Notes: generated by a model not told the origin, from the letters alone. A stretch of DNA of 64,000 nt from Polynucleobacter sp. AP-Nino-20-G2 (GCF_018688235.1 NZ_CP061313.1:851130-915129), one strand, 5' to 3'. Positions 45,228 through 54,460 are shown, counted from the first letter of the stretch. Numbers and translations: made by a program.

Positions 45228-46199
45228 ATGAAAACGACTTTCCTGGATTTTGAGCAGTCAATCGCTGAACTAGAGTCAAAGATTGAAGAGCTGCAATTTG
45301 TGCAAGATGAATCATCTGTAGATATTTCCGACGAGATCAAAACACTTACCGAAAAAAGTCAGCAACTGACTAAAGATGTTTATGCCAATCTGACGCCATG
45401 GCAAGTTTCACAAGTGGCTCGTCATCCACAGCGTCCTTATACCTTGGATTATGTGAATGCGTTATTTACAGATTTCCATGAGTTGCATGGCGATCGTAAT
45501 TTTGCAGATGATCAATCCATTGTTGCTGGCTTGGCGCGATTTGATAATCAGCCTTGTATGGTGATCGGCCATCAAAAGGGGCGTGATACTAAAGAGCGCG
45601 CCTTAAGAAACTTTGGCATGAGTCGTCCCGAAGGTTATCGTAAGGCGATGCGCTTAATGCGCTTGGCAGAAAAATTCAAGCTACCTGTATTCACTTTTGT
45701 TGATACGCCTGGAGCGTTCCCTGGTATTGATGCTGAAGAGCGCAATCAGTCAGAAGCGATTGGGCGAAACTTATATGTTCAAGCAGAGCTCGAGGTGCCT
45801 ATTATTGCCACCATTATTGGCGAGGGCGGTTCTGGGGGTGCCTTGGCTATTGCCATGGGTGATGTAGTGCTCATGCTCCAAAATTCAACCTACTCAGTTA
45901 TTTCGCCAGAAGGCTGCGCTTCTATTCTGTGGAAGACTGCGGAGAAGGCGCCTGAAGCAGCAGAGCAACTGGGTTTAACCGCCCAACGTTTGAAGACGCT
46001 AGGTCTGATCGATAAGATTGTTGCCGAGCCTACTGGTGGTGCCCATCGTGATTACGAGACTATGATGGCGAATATGCGTAAGGCGCTAGCTGAGTCCCTC
46101 AAAACTTTCGATGGTATGAAAGTGGATGCGCTACTCGAGCGTCGCCATGAGCGCTTAATGAGCTATGGCAAGTTCAAGGAAATCGAAGCCAAGTCTTAA
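45228..46199 (+). CDS. accA: Acetyl-CoA carboxylase carboxyltransferase subunit alpha
   Basis: Fatty-acid synthesis: transfers the carboxyl group from carboxybiotin to acetyl-CoA, with AccD. The 323 residues start with the FLDFEQSIAELESKIEELQF helix and hold the crotonase-like core GHQKGRDTKERALRNFGMSRPEGYRKAMR, DTPGAFPGIDAEERNQSEAIG and GEGGSGGALAIAMGD. Encoded 9 bases after the glycosylase gene; tilS follows after 13 bases. Confidence 0.97.
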   Translation: MKTTFLDFEQSIAELESKIEELQFVQDESSVDISDEIKTLTEKSQQLTKDVYANLTPWQVSQVARHPQRPYTLDYVNALFTDFHELHGDRNFADDQSIVAGLARFDNQPCMVIGHQKGRDTKERALRNFGMSRPEGYRKAMRLMRLAEKFKLPVFTFVDTPGAFPGIDAEERNQSEAIGRNLYVQAELEVPIIATIIGEGGSGGALAIAMGDVVLMLQNSTYSVISPEGCASILWKTAEKAPEAAEQLGLTAQRLKTLGLIDKIVAEPTGGAHRDYETMMANMRKALAESLKTFDGMKVDALLERRHERLMSYGKFKEIEAKS

Positions 46200-46212
46200 C
46201 GTTGGCCAAAAT

Positions 46213-47490
46213 ATGGCTAAACGAATCGCGGTAGCCCTTAGTGGCGGCCTCGATTCGGTTGTATTGCTCGATACGGTTTGCAAGGCTGCGCAAGCAAGTT
46301 CAAGAAATAATCCCGAACTCCATACCGAAGTTTGGGTTTTCCATATTCATCACGGCTTACAAAAGCCCGCTGATCAGTGGCTAGTTTTCTGCGAGAGCTT
46401 AGCTAAAAAATATCAAGCCCAATTTGATTTCCGCTTGCTGCATTTCGCTGACCAATCAACGGGCAACATCGAGGCGCGGGCAAGAGCAGGGCGGTACGAA
46501 GCATTGGCTGAACTCTGTGCTGAGCACCAGATTGAAGATCTTCTGTTAGCCCATCATCAAAATGATCAGGCTGAAACCATTCTTCTGCAGTTATTGCGAG
46601 GCGCCGGGGTGGCTGGCTTATCCGGAATGCCTGAGCAACGCATTCATGCGGAGCATGGGCATCCCATTACCTTATGGCGGCCGCTCTTAAATCAAAGCAG
46701 AGCAGATCTCGAGGCATATGCAAAAGCACATCGGCTAAAGTGGATTGAAGACCCTAGCAATCAAGACTCGCGCTATCGTCGCAATGCCATCCGTAAGCAA
46801 GTTATTCCAAAGCTTGCCAAGATCCAGCCTGAAGCGGTTGCTAACCTAGCGCGCAGTGCAGGCTTGCTTGCTGAGGCACAAACTTTACTAGATCGACTCG
46901 CTCGGCAAGATGGTAAAAATATTCTTCTTACGGGCGCCTTAAAGCTTGCACCCCTGTTGAAGCTTCATCTTCAAGATAGGGCAGCTGCAAATAATCTCTT
47001 GCGATATTGGCTCAAGTTGAATGGCTTAGCAATGCCATCCCAGGAGCGCCTTGATTCCTGGTACTTAGATCTCAGCAAAGTTCAGCCTGGCGCTGCTTTG
47101 GAATGGTTGCACGATGACACCAGCATTCGACTCTGGCGCGGGGTGCTCCAGATCGTCAAGACTCATTCTGGCCGCTGGATTTTTAAGGCTATTGCAGGAA
47201 ATAGCAAAAAGCCAGGCTTACCAGCCGCTTGGGTAAAGGATGCTGAAGAGCGAGGGCTCGTGGAGCAAAAATCTCGCCAGGGCGCTGAAAAAATTCAGTT
47301 AAAGGCAAATACCCCTCATAAAACCCTCAAGAATCTCTTTCAGGAGGCTGATATCCCTCCTTGGGAGCGGCAGGCACCCTTGCTCTATATCGATGGCGAG
47401 CTAGTCGCCGTGGCGGGCGTGGGAGTGAGTTACCCGCATTTGTGTTCGAGCGGCAAGAGGGTCATGCCCGAGTGGTCTGTGAACACGTAG
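46213..47490 (+). CDS. tilS: tRNA(Ile)-lysidine synthetase
   Basis: Converts C34 of tRNA-Ile(CAU) to lysidine, changing its decoding. The N-type ATP pyrophosphatase P-loop is ALSGGLDSVVLLDTV (SGGxDS). AHHQNDQAETILLQLLRGAG and LNQSRADLEAYAKAH follow, and DSRYRRNAIRKQVIP is a tRNA-binding element. The C-terminal TilS domain (about 330-425) is complete. The ATG at 46213 fits the family; a GTG-like longer frame would overlap accA. Length 425 residues. Confidence 0.94.
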   Translation: MAKRIAVALSGGLDSVVLLDTVCKAAQASSRNNPELHTEVWVFHIHHGLQKPADQWLVFCESLAKKYQAQFDFRLLHFADQSTGNIEARARAGRYEALAELCAEHQIEDLLLAHHQNDQAETILLQLLRGAGVAGLSGMPEQRIHAEHGHPITLWRPLLNQSRADLEAYAKAHRLKWIEDPSNQDSRYRRNAIRKQVIPKLAKIQPEAVANLARSAGLLAEAQTLLDRLARQDGKNILLTGALKLAPLLKLHLQDRAAANNLLRYWLKLNGLAMPSQERLDSWYLDLSKVQPGAALEWLHDDTSIRLWRGVLQIVKTHSGRWIFKAIAGNSKKPGLPAAWVKDAEERGLVEQKSRQGAEKIQLKANTPHKTLKNLFQEADIPPWERQAPLLYIDGELVAVAGVGVSYPHLCSSGKRVMPEWSVNT

Positions 47491-47531
47491 CCTGCCCATA
47501 AAACCCTGTAAAATAAGCCCCTTTTAGACCC

Positions 47532-47550
47532 CAGGGAATGTGATTCCCTG
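47532..47550 (+). promoter_or_regulatory. Hairpin in the lysC leader
   Basis: CAGGGAAT-GTG-ATTCCCTG, a perfect eight-base inverted repeat with a three-base loop, 26 bases before the lysC ATG. It may be a protein-binding site or RNA hairpin; there is no T-run and no lysine-riboswitch structure. Confidence 0.35.
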
Positions 47551-47575
47551 TTCCTCAACAATACAACGGTTTTTT

Positions 47576-48826
47576 ATGGCTCTTATCGTTCATAAATATG
47601 GTGGCACCTCAATGGGCTCGGTCGAGCGCATTCAGAATGTCGCTAAACGTGTTGCCAAGTGGATGCGCGCTGGCCATCAAGTAGTGGTGGTTCCATCCGC
47701 CATGTCGGGTGAGACTAATCGCTTACTCGGCTTGGCAAAAGACATTAATCCAGATGCCAATCCGCGCGAGCTGGATCAAATTGCATCTACAGGTGAGCAG
47801 GTTAGCTCAGGGCTCTTGGCTCTAGCGCTTTTGCGTGAGGGTATCGATGCAGTGAGTTACGCTGGTTGGCAGGTGGCGGTTCACACCGACTCTGCATTTA
47901 CCAAGGCACGCATCAAGAGCATTGACGATAAAAAAATTCTAGCCGATCTCAATGCGGGTAGAGCAGTGGTTGTTACCGGGTTTCAGGGTGTTGATCCTAA
48001 TGGCAACATCACTACTTTAGGTCGTGGTGGATCTGATACCTCAGCGGTAGCCATGGCTGCAGCATTAAAAGCGGATGAGTGCTTGATCTATACAGACGTA
48101 GATGGTGTTTACACCACTGATCCACGTGTCTGTGAAGATGCGCGTCGCTTGGACAAGATCACCTTTGAAGAGATGCTGGAAATGGCCAGCTTGGGCTCAA
48201 AGGTATTGCAAATTCGTTCAGTTGAGTTTGCTGGTAAGTACAAAGTTAAAACCCGTGTTCTGTCATCATTGACAGATCCTTTGATGCCACTTGATCAAGA
48301 GATGAAGTCGGGCACCTTGATTACATTTGAAGAGGACAGCACCATGGAAGCTGCAGTAATTTCCGGTATCGCCTTTGCGCGTGATGAAGCAAAAATTACC
48401 GTTCTTGGAGTTCCTGATCGTCCAGGAATTGCCTATCAAATTTTGGGTCCGATCGCTGATGCCAATATCGATGTAGATATCATCATTCAGAATCAGTCAT
48501 TTGAAGGTAAGACAGACTTCACTTTCACAGTACCGCGCGCCGATTACCAAAAGGCCTTGGACTTGCTCAAAAATAATGTTCAGTCCCATATTGAAGCCAA
48601 GGAAATTACTGGTGATCCTAAGGTCTCCAAGGTTTCCGTGGTTGGCGTTGGAATGCGCTCCCATGTGGGTATCGCTAGCAAGATGTTCCGTACATTGTCA
48701 GAGGAGGGTATCAATATTTTGATGATCTCCACTAGTGAAATCAAGATTTCTGTAGTGATTGACGAGAAGTACATGGAATTGGCTGTACGCGCCTTGCATA
48801 AGGCTTTCGAGCTCGATCAAAAGTAA
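47576..48826 (+). CDS. lysC: Aspartate kinase
   Basis: First step of the aspartate family (Lys, Thr, Met, DAP). The product begins MALIVHKYGGTSMGSVERI, the kinase signature; GRGGSDTSAVAMAAALKADEC is the ATP site. Two C-terminal ACT domains (about 265-410; ITVLGVPDRPGIAYQI and VSVVGVGMRSHVGIASKMF) allow feedback control, probably by Lys and Thr. Length 416 residues. A frame from 47540 is longer but has no family support. dapA, in the same pathway, is 13 kb upstream. Confidence 0.96.
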   Translation: MALIVHKYGGTSMGSVERIQNVAKRVAKWMRAGHQVVVVPSAMSGETNRLLGLAKDINPDANPRELDQIASTGEQVSSGLLALALLREGIDAVSYAGWQVAVHTDSAFTKARIKSIDDKKILADLNAGRAVVVTGFQGVDPNGNITTLGRGGSDTSAVAMAAALKADECLIYTDVDGVYTTDPRVCEDARRLDKITFEEMLEMASLGSKVLQIRSVEFAGKYKVKTRVLSSLTDPLMPLDQEMKSGTLITFEEDSTMEAAVISGIAFARDEAKITVLGVPDRPGIAYQILGPIADANIDVDIIIQNQSFEGKTDFTFTVPRADYQKALDLLKNNVQSHIEAKEITGDPKVSKVSVVGVGMRSHVGIASKMFRTLSEEGINILMISTSEIKISVVIDEKYMELAVRALHKAFELDQK

Positions 48827-48907
48827 GAAATTGCAGTAAAAAAGCTGTAAATCCCCGCGGCTGACGGAATCCGTTAAACTGTGGGGCGTTGTAAAGGCAT
48901 CAAGTAG

Positions 48908-49002
48908 GGAGACGTGGCCGAGCTGGTCGAAGGCACTCCCCTGCTAAGGGAGCATCGGGGCTAAAACTCTGATCGGAGGTTCGAATCCTCTCGTCTCCGC
49001 CA
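48908..49002 (+). tRNA. tRNA-Ser (GCT)
   Basis: A 95-base class II tRNA: acceptor GGAGACG / CGTCTCC, discriminator G and encoded CCA. Anticodon stem CTCCC/GGGAG encloses CTGCTAA, giving anticodon GCT. A long variable arm (CATCGGGGCTAAAACTCTGATCG region) fits tRNA-Ser. It marks the change from core genes to the catabolic cluster. Confidence 0.96.
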
Positions 49003-49047
49003 AAATCCTTGAGATTTAAACTGCTTGAGCTGCTACAACAAATAACT

Positions 49048-49071
49048 AAGCCCCTTAACCGGGGCTTTTTT
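49048..49071 (+). terminator. Terminator after tRNA-Ser
   Basis: AAGCCCC-TTAACC-GGGGCTT followed by TTTT, a seven-base stem 45 bases after the tRNA. It lies 22 bases before the end of the minus-strand SDR gene and may act for both directions. Confidence 0.85.
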
Positions 49072-49093
49072 ATTGTCAAATTCAATTCTATCC

Positions 49094-49924
49094 TTAGACA
49101 TATTTCCCGGTAATTCCTCCATCAACAACGAGCTCTGTTCCGGTAATGTATGAGGCTGCATCCGATGCCAGAAATGCGCAGGCATGGGCTACATCCCAAG
49201 CCGTTCCCATGTGCCCCATCGGCACTTGACGATCTCGTGCTGCCCTTGCTTCATCGATACCGTTTTCGGAAAACATCTTAGCAACAGTTGTGGCGATGCG
49301 TGGAGTATCGATTAAACCGGGGACTACAGTATTGGCCCGCACTCCATGGGCCGCATATTGTTGCGCTAGCATGCGCGTGAACTGAATGATGGCGGCTTTG
49401 GTGACACTATAGGATAAGTGGGGGTAGCCAAGATAACGCATGGCGGCTACAGAAGAAATCGTGATGATTGAGCCTTTGCCGCGTGCCACCATGTCTGGCA
49501 GAACTTCTTTTGATGCAAGAAGTACGCTCCGCACATTGACGTTGTGAATGCGATCAAAATCTTCAATGCTGGTTTCCATTGGGCCGCCAACTTTACCAAT
49601 GCCGACATTGTGATGCAGGACATCAATGGTCTGACCAAAATGATCCCGCGCCTCCTGAAAGAGTCTTTTGACATCTTTTTCTTCGGCAACATCGCCAATC
49701 AAGGTTGTGGCTTTACCGCCCTCGGCATTAATTAGTGAGGTTGTTTCCTCTGCGGATGCGCGATCACGATCCACAACGCAAACATTAGCGCCTTGGCGCG
49801 CATAGGTAACGCAGGATGCTCGTCCAATACTCCATCCCGGACCGGCGGATCCTCCGCCTGCTACAAATACCAGTCGGCCCGTAAGATCCAAGGGGAGGGC
49901 TGCAGGATGTTCTATAGGCTTCAT
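49094..49924 (-). CDS. SDR-family oxidoreductase with variant Gly motif
   Basis: A 276-residue short-chain dehydrogenase. The nucleotide loop reads VFVAGGGSAGPGWSIGRASC, longer than the normal TGxxxGxG but seen in a subgroup of catabolic SDRs; the NNAG position is HHNVGIG. The catalytic Ser is in ITISSVAAMRYLG and the YxxxK pair in YSVTKAAI. The C-terminus (SYITGTELVVDGGITGKYV) is typical. Last gene of the five-gene minus-strand operon, overlapping the preceding SDR by four bases. Probably oxidises or reduces a hydroxyacyl-type intermediate. Confidence 0.88.
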   Translation of the reverse strand: MKPIEHPAALPLDLTGRLVFVAGGGSAGPGWSIGRASCVTYARQGANVCVVDRDRASAEETTSLINAEGGKATTLIGDVAEEKDVKRLFQEARDHFGQTIDVLHHNVGIGKVGGPMETSIEDFDRIHNVNVRSVLLASKEVLPDMVARGKGSIITISSVAAMRYLGYPHLSYSVTKAAIIQFTRMLAQQYAAHGVRANTVVPGLIDTPRIATTVAKMFSENGIDEARAARDRQVPMGHMGTAWDVAHACAFLASDAASYITGTELVVDGGITGKYV

Positions 49925-50664
49925 AGCGCCAGCCCTACAGTCATACCGCCACAGACGTAAATTACTTGTCCGGTTGTATAGCCAGCTCGCTCATCTAAGA
50001 GGGATGCTACTAAATGTGCGACCTCATCGGGTTTGCCTATGCGGCGCAAGGGAACCGTCTCTAGAATGCGTTTCGTTGCTGGAGCTTCTGGGGGATTTGC
50101 GCTGGTGAATAGCTCGGTTGCAATGGGTCCTGGGCCAATTGCATTTACCGTGATTCCGTCGGCTGCAACCTCCAATGCTAATGTGCGAGTAAATCCATGT
50201 ATTGCCGCTTTAGTAGTTGCGTAGACAATTCGTTCGGCTTTCCCAAGTGCGGCGCGGCTAGAGATATTGACAATCCGCCCAAACTTGGCGGCACGCATTC
50301 CTGGGAGTAGGGACTGTGCGCAGATAATCGCAGCAGCCACATTGACATTCATCACCGCATGTAAGTCCGCAGTGGTGGCATGCTCAATGGTGGCTGGACG
50401 AACAATGCCAGCATTATTAACGAGACGGGTAATGCAGTGTTGCGCGCTTACATTGGCAAGGGCTGAGCGCAATTCACTCTCGTTGGATACATCGACTTTA
50501 ACGAAGGTCTCATGTGGATTGATTGCAGCTGGCGTATTGAGATCAAAATTAATCACATGCATTCCATCCTCAATTAAACGAAGAGCTACAGCACGACCGA
50601 TGCCACTACTAGCACCGGTTACTAGCGCAAACTCTCCTGAAGAACGGCTTTGCTTTGTGCTCAT
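49921..50664 (-). CDS. SDR-family oxidoreductase, 3-oxoacyl reductase-like
   Basis: A classical 247-residue SDR. Cofactor loop ALVTGASSGIGRAVALRL, LVNNAGIVRP, catalytic Ser in VNISSRAALGK and Tyr-Lys in YATTKAAI. Asp in the second strand (INFDLNTP) suggests NAD(H) rather than NADP(H). It overlaps its neighbours on both sides by four bases, so the three genes are translated together. The resemblance to FabG is one of family, not of pathway, given the CoA-ligase context. Confidence 0.88.
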   Translation of the reverse strand: MSTKQSRSSGEFALVTGASSGIGRAVALRLIEDGMHVINFDLNTPAAINPHETFVKVDVSNESELRSALANVSAQHCITRLVNNAGIVRPATIEHATTADLHAVMNVNVAAAIICAQSLLPGMRAAKFGRIVNISSRAALGKAERIVYATTKAAIHGFTRTLALEVAADGITVNAIGPGPIATELFTSANPPEAPATKRILETVPLRRIGKPDEVAHLVASLLDERAGYTTGQVIYVCGGMTVGLAL

Positions 50665-51452
50665 GCTGGATCTATTTTTGTTGCACCATCAACAAAGGGA
50701 ATGGCATGCTCAACCGTGTCCCAAATAAACCGCCCTGAAGGACTCTGTTGCTCTTCAACAATATGCGCAACCAAACCAGCGGATCGAGAGATGACGGCAA
50801 AGCCACGCATCACTGCGGTAGGAATGCCGATTTCCCCTAAGAGTGCCGCAACAGCGCCGGTAGCATTAATGGTGATCGGGCGCCCAGCAATCTGATCAAC
50901 TGCCTTAGAAAGCATTTCAAGTGCTTGAATGTGATTACCCTTTAAATCTTGTTCGGAGCGACCCATCTCTAATAGCTTGTATGCCCTTGGATCAACTGGC
51001 TTATGAAGATGATGACCAAATCCTGGTACTGCGCCCTTAATGGACTTGTAGTGCTGCGCGATGGAGAGTGCTTCAGCATCTGGGTCTTGTGCAGCAATGA
51101 TACGGTCCAGGAGGCCCGAGCAGTTCTCCATTGTTCCAATAAATGAGCTACCCACAGCCAACAAACCTGATGCTACAGCACCTTGAAGATTTTCTGGGGC
51201 GCTCATGTAGACCAACCTTGTAGCGATTGCGCTTGGTGTTAGTCCATGCTCCATCAGAACAATCAACACTACATCGGTAATTCTGATATCTACTGGTCGG
51301 AGTGTTCTCCCCAAGATCTGCATCAACATTACTTCTGTAAAGGTTTTCTTGCCCATTAAATCCTCAACAAGATCGGCATCCCTATAGTGAAGGCTAGTAA
51401 GAGTGTGAGTGCATAAACTCGTGACAGGTGCGTTGTTTGCTGATTTAGTCAT
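50661..51452 (-). CDS. Short citrate-synthase-fold protein, citryl-CoA lyase-like
   Basis: A 263-residue protein, much shorter than citrate synthase (about 430), keeping only the large-domain core. His70 in LMEHGLTPS and His147 in PGFGHHLHKPVDPRA match the two catalytic His of citrate synthase and ATP-citrate lyase. The third catalytic residue, Asp in the NVDF/NVDG motif of those enzymes, is replaced: the segment reads TINATGAV, with Thr198 at that place. A citryl-CoA lyase-type C-C cleavage of an acyl-CoA is the natural guess, but the substitution leaves the reaction open. Encoded between an acyl-CoA ligase and two SDR genes. Confidence 0.75.
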   Translation of the reverse strand: MTKSANNAPVTSLCTHTLTSLHYRDADLVEDLMGKKTFTEVMLMQILGRTLRPVDIRITDVVLIVLMEHGLTPSAIATRLVYMSAPENLQGAVASGLLAVGSSFIGTMENCSGLLDRIIAAQDPDAEALSIAQHYKSIKGAVPGFGHHLHKPVDPRAYKLLEMGRSEQDLKGNHIQALEMLSKAVDQIAGRPITINATGAVAALLGEIGIPTAVMRGFAVISRSAGLVAHIVEEQQSPSGRFIWDTVEHAIPFVDGATKIDPA

Positions 51453-51490
51453 GGTGTATTGATTTGGAAAATATAAATAAGTATTAAGAA

Positions 51491-52999
51491 TTAGGGGTTA
51501 AGAATGTCTTGTAGAACTGCACTCTTCAGTAATTTGCCCACATTGGATCGTGGCAGACTGTCATAAAAGTGGATGCGCTTTGGGGTTTGTACGGGCCCCA
51601 AGAGTTCACGCACAAAGGCAATCAACGTTGCTTCATCGGCTTGTTGCCTGGGGCGAATTTGCACGGCAGCTTGTACGCTTTCTCCCCACTTGTCATCAGG
51701 CACCCCAAATACAAGACACTCGTGGACAGCAGGATGTTGGCTTAACGCATTTTCAACATCCACTGGGTAGACATTGAATCCACCGGTAATGACAATATCC
51801 TTCAGCCGATCTTTTAGATATAAATATCCGCGATGGTCGATCAGTCCTCGATCACCCGTATGTAGCCACCCATCCTTAATAGTCTCCGCAGTTTTTTCTG
51901 GCATGCGCCAGTAACCGGTCATCAGTAGATCGCCGCGCGCTACAACTTCGCCAATTTCACCCGTGGGAAGAAGGGCGCCATCAGGCGACATAACCGCGAC
52001 ATCGGTAAACCAGGTGGCACGACCAACAGACGCCCAGTTATCTGGATTTTCAAAGTCTTCTGGCTGCATTACCGTCAAAATTTGAGGTGCTTCAGTTTGG
52101 CCATAAGTGGTGCAAAGCACTGGGCCAAAAAATTCACGTACGGCCCGGACCTTTTCAGGGGGCATTGGTGCTCCACCATAAATTAATCTACGTAAGTTGG
52201 GATAGTCAGCGCGTGAGGCATTCGGCAGTGCCATCAACATGTACAGCAAGGTGGGGGGCATAAAGCATGCTGTACCGCCGCGCTCCTTAAAGGCTGTTCG
52301 AACCACTTCAGCCCCGGCACCATCCAAAATCACATGACATCCGCCTTGAGCGAGGATTGGCACGATATAGGTTGAAGTGCCATGGGTGATAGGTGCTGCC
52401 ACGATATAGCGCTCATGCTCATCAAATCCCCATGAATGGATTTGGTTCGTGATGTTGGCCATCCATGCTCGGTAGGGTTGCATGACGCCTTTAGGTGCAC
52501 CGGTAGTTCCGCCGGTAAATTTAATGGCTTGAATAGCATCTAGGGGTAAGTCAAACGATGGAAGCGGAGCTCCATCATGTGCTTGAACCAATCCACCAAC
52601 AGTATTTCCTGACTGTTTTTCGTCATTCTTGCCGGTGCGAATAAACATGCCGGGTGCATCGACTAATAAATCTTCGCAAGCCTCATCATGAATAATAAGA
52701 CTGGGCTCCGTAATATCAATAATGCGACGAATTTCTGGTCGGGTACTTTTAGGATTGAGTGGCACCCATACTTTTCCGCAGGCCAAAATTGCCAGCAAAG
52801 CAATGATGTGATCGGCGCTATTGCCTGCACAGATCGCCACGCGACTTTGCAGTGTCGAATCAAGCGCGGTGAGTCCTGCGGCCAAAGCCTTGACCTTGTC
52901 GGACAGTACGCTATAGCTGATGGGGCCATTAGGGGTGTCAATGGCAATGCGATCTGGCCAGCGTAATGACGCTCGCCAAAAGAAATCAATTGGATACAT
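51491..52999 (-). CDS. AMP-dependent acyl-CoA synthetase/ligase
   Basis: A 502-residue adenylate-forming enzyme that would activate an organic acid to its CoA thioester. The P-loop is FTGGTTGAPKGVMQPYRAW, the A5 block is TTYGQTEAPQI, A7 is GWLHTGDRGLIDHRGYLYLKDR, A8 is the hinge KDIVITGGFNVYPVDVE, and the catalytic Lys is in PRSNVGKLLKS. The acid cannot be named from sequence. Second gene of the operon after the Bug protein, 33 bases downstream. Confidence 0.9.
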   Translation of the reverse strand: MYPIDFFWRASLRWPDRIAIDTPNGPISYSVLSDKVKALAAGLTALDSTLQSRVAICAGNSADHIIALLAILACGKVWVPLNPKSTRPEIRRIIDITEPSLIIHDEACEDLLVDAPGMFIRTGKNDEKQSGNTVGGLVQAHDGAPLPSFDLPLDAIQAIKFTGGTTGAPKGVMQPYRAWMANITNQIHSWGFDEHERYIVAAPITHGTSTYIVPILAQGGCHVILDGAGAEVVRTAFKERGGTACFMPPTLLYMLMALPNASRADYPNLRRLIYGGAPMPPEKVRAVREFFGPVLCTTYGQTEAPQILTVMQPEDFENPDNWASVGRATWFTDVAVMSPDGALLPTGEIGEVVARGDLLMTGYWRMPEKTAETIKDGWLHTGDRGLIDHRGYLYLKDRLKDIVITGGFNVYPVDVENALSQHPAVHECLVFGVPDDKWGESVQAAVQIRPRQQADEATLIAFVRELLGPVQTPKRIHFYDSLPRSNVGKLLKSAVLQDILNP

Positions 53000-53032
53000 G
53001 CAGTGAGTCGCTTCCTTGAGATGGGTGTGTGC

Positions 53033-54025
53033 TTATTCCGCTTTTGCGCCTGATGCTTTTACTACTTCACGCCAACGCTTCACTTCAGCTATGGAAAAGT
53101 CGCGCATTTTTTCAGGGGTGCCGGGCTCAGGAGTAGCTGCTAGCTCTTGCAATCGTTGGCGAACATCTGGAGCTGTCAGCGCCTTATTGAGTGCGCTATT
53201 GAGCTTGTCAATAATTGGTTTTGGGGTGCCGGCTGGCGCTACCAAGGCAAACCATGACTGCACATCAAAATTTGGATATCCAGATTCAGCTAAGGTTGGA
53301 ACGTCCGGTACGGATGGTGATCGTTGAGCGCTGGTGACGGCGATTGCACGCAGTTTTCCGCTTTGAACATGAGGCAGTGCCGAAGGGGTGTTATCAAACA
53401 TAGAGTCGACCTGGCCACCCAGTAAATCTGTAACCGCTGGAGCACTACCCTTATAAGGAATATGCAGCATCTGAATCTTGGCTTGCATCTTAAACATTTC
53501 GCCGGAGAGGTGAATAGATGAGCCGCTACCAGATGAGGCGAATGTCACGCCATCTTTTGATTCTTTTGCATAGCGCACATAGTCCGCGACTGATTTAATC
53601 GGGAGGCTTGGATTTACCACCAAGATATTAGGAATCTTCGCAATCATGCCGATTGGTTCAAAATCCTTAATGGCGTCGTAACCCAGTTTTGGATACAGAG
53701 ACATGTTGATCGTATTGGCAATCGAAAAAGCATAAAGCGTGTAACCATCTGCCGGTGCGCGCGCAACGAGTTCAGCGCCTACGTTGCTGTTAGCGCCAGG
53801 ACGGTTTTCGACCACGATTGGCTGACCTAGTGTGTTGCTCATCTTTACAGCAACCAAGCGTGTCAATACATCCGTTGCGCCACCCGCAGAATAGCCAACA
53901 ATAATTTTGATGGATTTATCAGGCCAGTTTGAACTGGTTTGGGCGTTTGCTGTAAAGGCAGTGGCAAACACTAAGGTGGACAGTAAAGCCAATAAGCCCC
54001 TGCGTTTTTCGAAATGGAACGACAT
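53033..54025 (-). CDS. Bug-family (TctC-type) periplasmic binding protein
   Basis: A 330-residue exported binding protein: signal peptide ending in ATAFTANAQ, then WPDKSIKIIVGYSAGGATDV and VENRPGANSNVGAELVARAPADGYTL, the standard Bug signature. Bug proteins capture carboxylates for tripartite tricarboxylate transporters or sensing. No tctA/tctB membrane genes are in the window, so this is an orphan Bug, as is common in Burkholderiales. It heads the catabolic operon, hinting that its ligand is the acid activated by the downstream ligase. Confidence 0.9.
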   Translation of the reverse strand: MSFHFEKRRGLLALLSTLVFATAFTANAQTSSNWPDKSIKIIVGYSAGGATDVLTRLVAVKMSNTLGQPIVVENRPGANSNVGAELVARAPADGYTLYAFSIANTINMSLYPKLGYDAIKDFEPIGMIAKIPNILVVNPSLPIKSVADYVRYAKESKDGVTFASSGSGSSIHLSGEMFKMQAKIQMLHIPYKGSAPAVTDLLGGQVDSMFDNTPSALPHVQSGKLRAIAVTSAQRSPSVPDVPTLAESGYPNFDVQSWFALVAPAGTPKPIIDKLNSALNKALTAPDVRQRLQELAATPEPGTPEKMRDFSIAEVKRWREVVKASGAKAE

Positions 54026-54460
54026 GTTTAATCTCCGGTTTTAGTTCTTCATCGCACATGAGATTGCTATCTGTTTATTAATGTGCTGTTGTTGTAGCAA
54101 AAATATTACATGATGAAAACTACGCATTGCTGGAAGTAGCTTTACGTCACCATTTATAACACCGCAACACTTCATTTCATCCCGCGCCTTATCACGCTAT
54201 ATTCAGAGCGAAACATCAATTTGGTGCAGTGCACTCTAATGACGCTATTTTCTGCACCAGAATAGATGGCGCACATAATTTTCGATATTCATAGATCTAT
54301 ATGCTCAGAGGTGATCACACTTCATCTGACCGACATTCTTAGGGTTCTTTTTAGGGTTTACGAGCATGAAAAAGAGGTGATGAAGATCAATATTTTTAAA
54401 ATAATTTATTGCTACACTGGTTTGAAATAGATGTTCAAGTAAATCATTAGGAGATTAGTT
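54026..54460. promoter_or_regulatory. Divergent control region between the Bug and Liv operons
   Basis: A 435-base AT-rich gap without a plausible gene. It should hold promoters for both operons. Symmetric elements seen: GGTGCAG (54223-54229) inverted as CTGCACC (54252-54258), the palindromes GTGCAGTGCAC (54224-54234) and TTCTGCACCAGAA (54250-54262, five-base arms), ATAGATCTAT (54291-54300) and GTGATCAC (54311-54318). No regulator gene is adjacent, so the binding protein is unknown. No convincing -35/-10 pair was found by eye. Confidence 0.45.

Noticed and set aside
47491..47575. Lysine riboswitch before lysC
   Set aside because: The gap is under 90 bases and holds only one small hairpin, far too short for the riboswitch fold.
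53033..54025. Full tripartite tricarboxylate transporter
   Set aside because: Only the binding protein is present; no tctA or tctB membrane genes are in the window.
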